A stretch of DNA of 64,000 bases, from contig CAWHVV010000007.1 of assembly GCA_963832945.1 (NCBI GenBank), positions 248,001 through 312,000 on the forward strand. The letters run 5' to 3'. Under the pieces are notes generated by a model, which did no database searches, was not told the DNA's origin, and saw only the letters and a program-made list of their open reading frames with translations. This stretch comes from JAFEDN01 sp963832945. GTDB lineage: Bacteria > Pseudomonadota > Gammaproteobacteria > Coxiellales > Coxiellaceae. Positions 62,222 to 64,000 of this stretch are shown here, in pieces (within the stretch, counting starts at the first letter, position 1; every line of letters starts with the position of its first letter). Both the position numbers and the translations under genes were made by a program.

Positions 62222-64000
62222 ATGCAGAAAAATACAAAAGAAAACGCGTCTAATCCGGTTGTTGAATTTAAAAAAAATCGTTTTCAACAGGTTCCTCAAG
62301 TTCTCTTTAACTTTTTTTTAGATTTTTTAGGTATTCGTGCTAATGCACTGTTGATCTCAAGAATTTATTACGACTGGTCTCAAAGCTATTGGAAAAACAG
62401 AATCGCTTCTGATTTTGAAGTTATTCCGGATTATAAATCGCCACATTTGCTTACGCCGTTCATCATTTATCGCCATTTCTCAATATTATCTGAAATGGAT
62501 GAATGTCGCATTGGGACAAGATGGGGAGACCCTTTGAATCCCGCTTACATTAAATCTCAATTATCTCAGGAAGAGTTGGAAATTTACGGACCGGAAAAAT
62601 CGTTTAGCTGGGCTGTCCATGTAGGGAATGGTCCATTAATAGCATGGCTCCTCGACCGGAACCGGGGAAGTGACCGGCAAAAACCTACCCGGGAAATTTT
62701 AACATATGTCATAAACCAGCGATATCAGGAACTGACAAAATTATTAGTGATCTCGGGGGCCGATGAAAAATATTTATTGAATACCGCATTGCTCAATCGA
62801 GTCATTGAGCAGGGATATATAAATTTAAGACAATTGATATTGCAAAAAATTAAGCCCAATTCAGTCCCGGTACAGATAGTAAAAATACTCCTCGCTCACA
62901 AAATTCAACCGAATCAGGATACTCTCATACATGCAGTCAAATCACGCAATTTTAAGTTAGTCAAGCTGATTCTGCCTAAAGTTAAGCCGGATAAGGGCAC
63001 TTTAGATATGGCCGCCTGGACAGGTTATGTAGAAATCGTGAATTTGATCATGAACCAGGGGATTGTTCCTGATGGCGAAACTTTAACCCGCGCGATTATT
63101 CTGTCAGGCAGTTTAGAATTAGTAAAGTTTATCCTGTGGTCTAACGAAGGCAGGATTCCTTCGTTCCCCAGCAACAAGATGCTCGAAATGTACCTCTTCA
63201 ATCATAATTTTGGATATAAAGTTAACCTGGCAGCCATAATAAATTATTTGCACGTGAACGGGAGAATTATTTTTGACGACGCAATTCTAAATGTCGCAGT
63301 TCTATCTGGGGATTTAGAATTAACCAAACTGATTCTGTCTAAAGACGTTAGGCCTAATGAGCAGACTTTTTACATCGTCGCCCAATCCGGCCGTGGAGAC
63401 ATGGTGGATTTGATGAGAAATTATGGACCTGTTCCTGACAGAGAAACTCTGCAAGGCGCGGCCAAGTCCGGGAATTTAGAGTTGTTTAAACGGATTCTGT
63501 CTAAAGGCGTTAAACCTGATAATGACACATTATTCGCAGCCATCCGTTCATTCGACGAACAAATTTTGAAAACCGCGGCCTTATCAAGCCGTTTAGAGAT
63601 AGTCAAACTGATTCTGTCTGAAGGCGTTACGCCTGATAGTAGCAATTTATCCACCATCTTCAATTCAAACTCTAACCCGGACCTGGTAAATTTAATCATA
63701 GACCGAGGAATGATTCCTGATTTGGAAGCCCTGAAGCACATAATATACAGATTAGACGCTTTAGAGGCAGTAACATTGATGAAAAAAATGATAGAAGAAA
63801 AAAGCATGACCTTCAATATGGAAATCCTGAAACAACTCATAACTCCAATAGCTGGATTTAGATTTAATTATCGGCCAGAACTCGTAGAATTTCTTCTGTC
63901 TAAATTCCAGCCGAAAGATCAGGATTTATTATCTTTCATTAATTTGATGATGGAACGCTCAGTTCATTCAGCAGTTATTGAAAATCAAATTCGCCTTTAC
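62222..64000 (+). CDS. F-box-like / ankyrin-like repeat protein, tandem copy 2 (runs off the right edge)
   Basis: The frame from the ATG at 62222 (MQKNTKENASNPVVEFKKNR) stays open for 593 codons to the window end and is a close paralogue of 58569-61136, including the F-box-like N-terminus and the repeat array. Differences are mostly substitutions, concentrated in the middle repeats. The three length changes near 63055-63165 are each whole codons (for example -1 codon at MNQGIVPDGE and +1 codon at RAIILSGS), so the frame has been maintained by selection. The upstream 70 bases also match copy 1. Confidence 0.75.
   Translation, partial: MQKNTKENASNPVVEFKKNRFQQVPQVLFNFFLDFLGIRANALLISRIYYDWSQSYWKNRIASDFEVIPDYKSPHLLTPFIIYRHFSILSEMDECRIGTRWGDPLNPAYIKSQLSQEELEIYGPEKSFSWAVHVGNGPLIAWLLDRNRGSDRQKPTREILTYVINQRYQELTKLLVISGADEKYLLNTALLNRVIEQGYINLRQLILQKIKPNSVPVQIVKILLAHKIQPNQDTLIHAVKSRNFKLVKLILPKVKPDKGTLDMAAWTGYVEIVNLIMNQGIVPDGETLTRAIILSGSLELVKFILWSNEGRIPSFPSNKMLEMYLFNHNFGYKVNLAAIINYLHVNGRIIFDDAILNVAVLSGDLELTKLILSKDVRPNEQTFYIVAQSGRGDMVDLMRNYGPVPDRETLQGAAKSGNLELFKRILSKGVKPDNDTLFAAIRSFDEQILKTAALSSRLEIVKLILSEGVTPDSSNLSTIFNSNSNPDLVNLIIDRGMIPDLEALKHIIYRLDALEAVTLMKKMIEEKSMTFNMEILKQLITPIAGFRFNYRPELVEFLLSKFQPKDQDLLSFINLMMERSVHSAVIENQIRLY

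Noticed and set aside
1..64000. CRISPR array
   Set aside because: No set of regularly spaced identical short repeats was seen; repeated sequences are dispersed elements or protein-coding repeats.

Overview
The window reads as chromosome of a gammaproteobacterium, most likely a Legionella/Coxiella-like (Legionellales) host-associated lineage. The gamma core genes point there (ZipA, LolCDE, LapA/LapB, ChaA-type antiporters, System I cytochrome c maturation ccmABCDEFGHI, the smc-zipA-ligA order). So do about ten AT-richer genes with eukaryote-like domains lying singly among the housekeeping genes: ankyrin repeats, a leucine-rich-repeat protein, a TKL-like protein kinase and F-box-like motifs. 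One ankyrin gene has a textbook PmrA box (CTTAATATT-GA-CTTAATATT) and two more ankyrin genes have recognisable variants. In Legionella and Coxiella that site controls Dot/Icm type IV secretion genes and effectors. No secretion-system gene is in the window, so effector status is inference.

Layout. 1-8.5 kb: a Cys/Tyr-rich gene end, YbaK, an ankyrin effector candidate, ttcA, an orphan gene, mdh, cysQ, hemW, a GNAT-like protein. 8.6-17 kb: a CorC-family membrane protein, a 1348-residue kinase/ankyrin protein, an F-box-like protein and another ankyrin protein. 17-29.4 kb: lolCDE, an orphan antitoxin, dedA, ligA-zipA-smc and a DsbA/DsbB-like pair. 29.5-34.5 kb: an LRR protein, an ankyrin protein carrying an EreA/ChaN-like domain whose start has been cut off by a miniature transposon, and an Rpn-family nuclease. 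34.5-38.8 kb: a frameshifted asd, tRNA-Ala(CGC), prmB and two tandem Ca2+/H+ antiporters. 38.9-43.2 kb: a tandem pair of unrecognised genes, a decayed ccmI fragment and a hipA remnant. 43.3-51.1 kb: the complete ccm operon (including a 57-residue ccmD), wecA-like and comEA. 51.3-58.4 kb: an AAA/DUF4143 ATPase with a leaderless promoter, then pyrF-lapB-lapA-rpsA-cmk. 58.5-64 kb: a tandem pair of F-box/ankyrin-like genes, the second running off the right edge.

The strongest structural signals concern mobile DNA and broken frames. A roughly 1.1 kb foldback element with about 485 bp arms sits exactly behind the cmk stop codon, between cmk and rpsA, flanked by an 11-bp direct repeat. A miniature element family with inverted ends occurs five times, between genes of lolDE, smc-zipA and others, with target duplications visible at two copies. 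A TA-flanked 232-bp element with perfect 24-bp ends interrupts the 5' end of an effector candidate. rpsA (three +1 indels), cmk (one), asd (four) and one ankyrin gene (one) carry single-base, mostly homopolymer, length changes. Correcting exactly those bases restores family-length proteins (555, 225, 339 and 621 residues). Whether this is real decay, tolerated slippage or sequencing error cannot be told from the sequence alone, but rpsA and cmk are normally essential.
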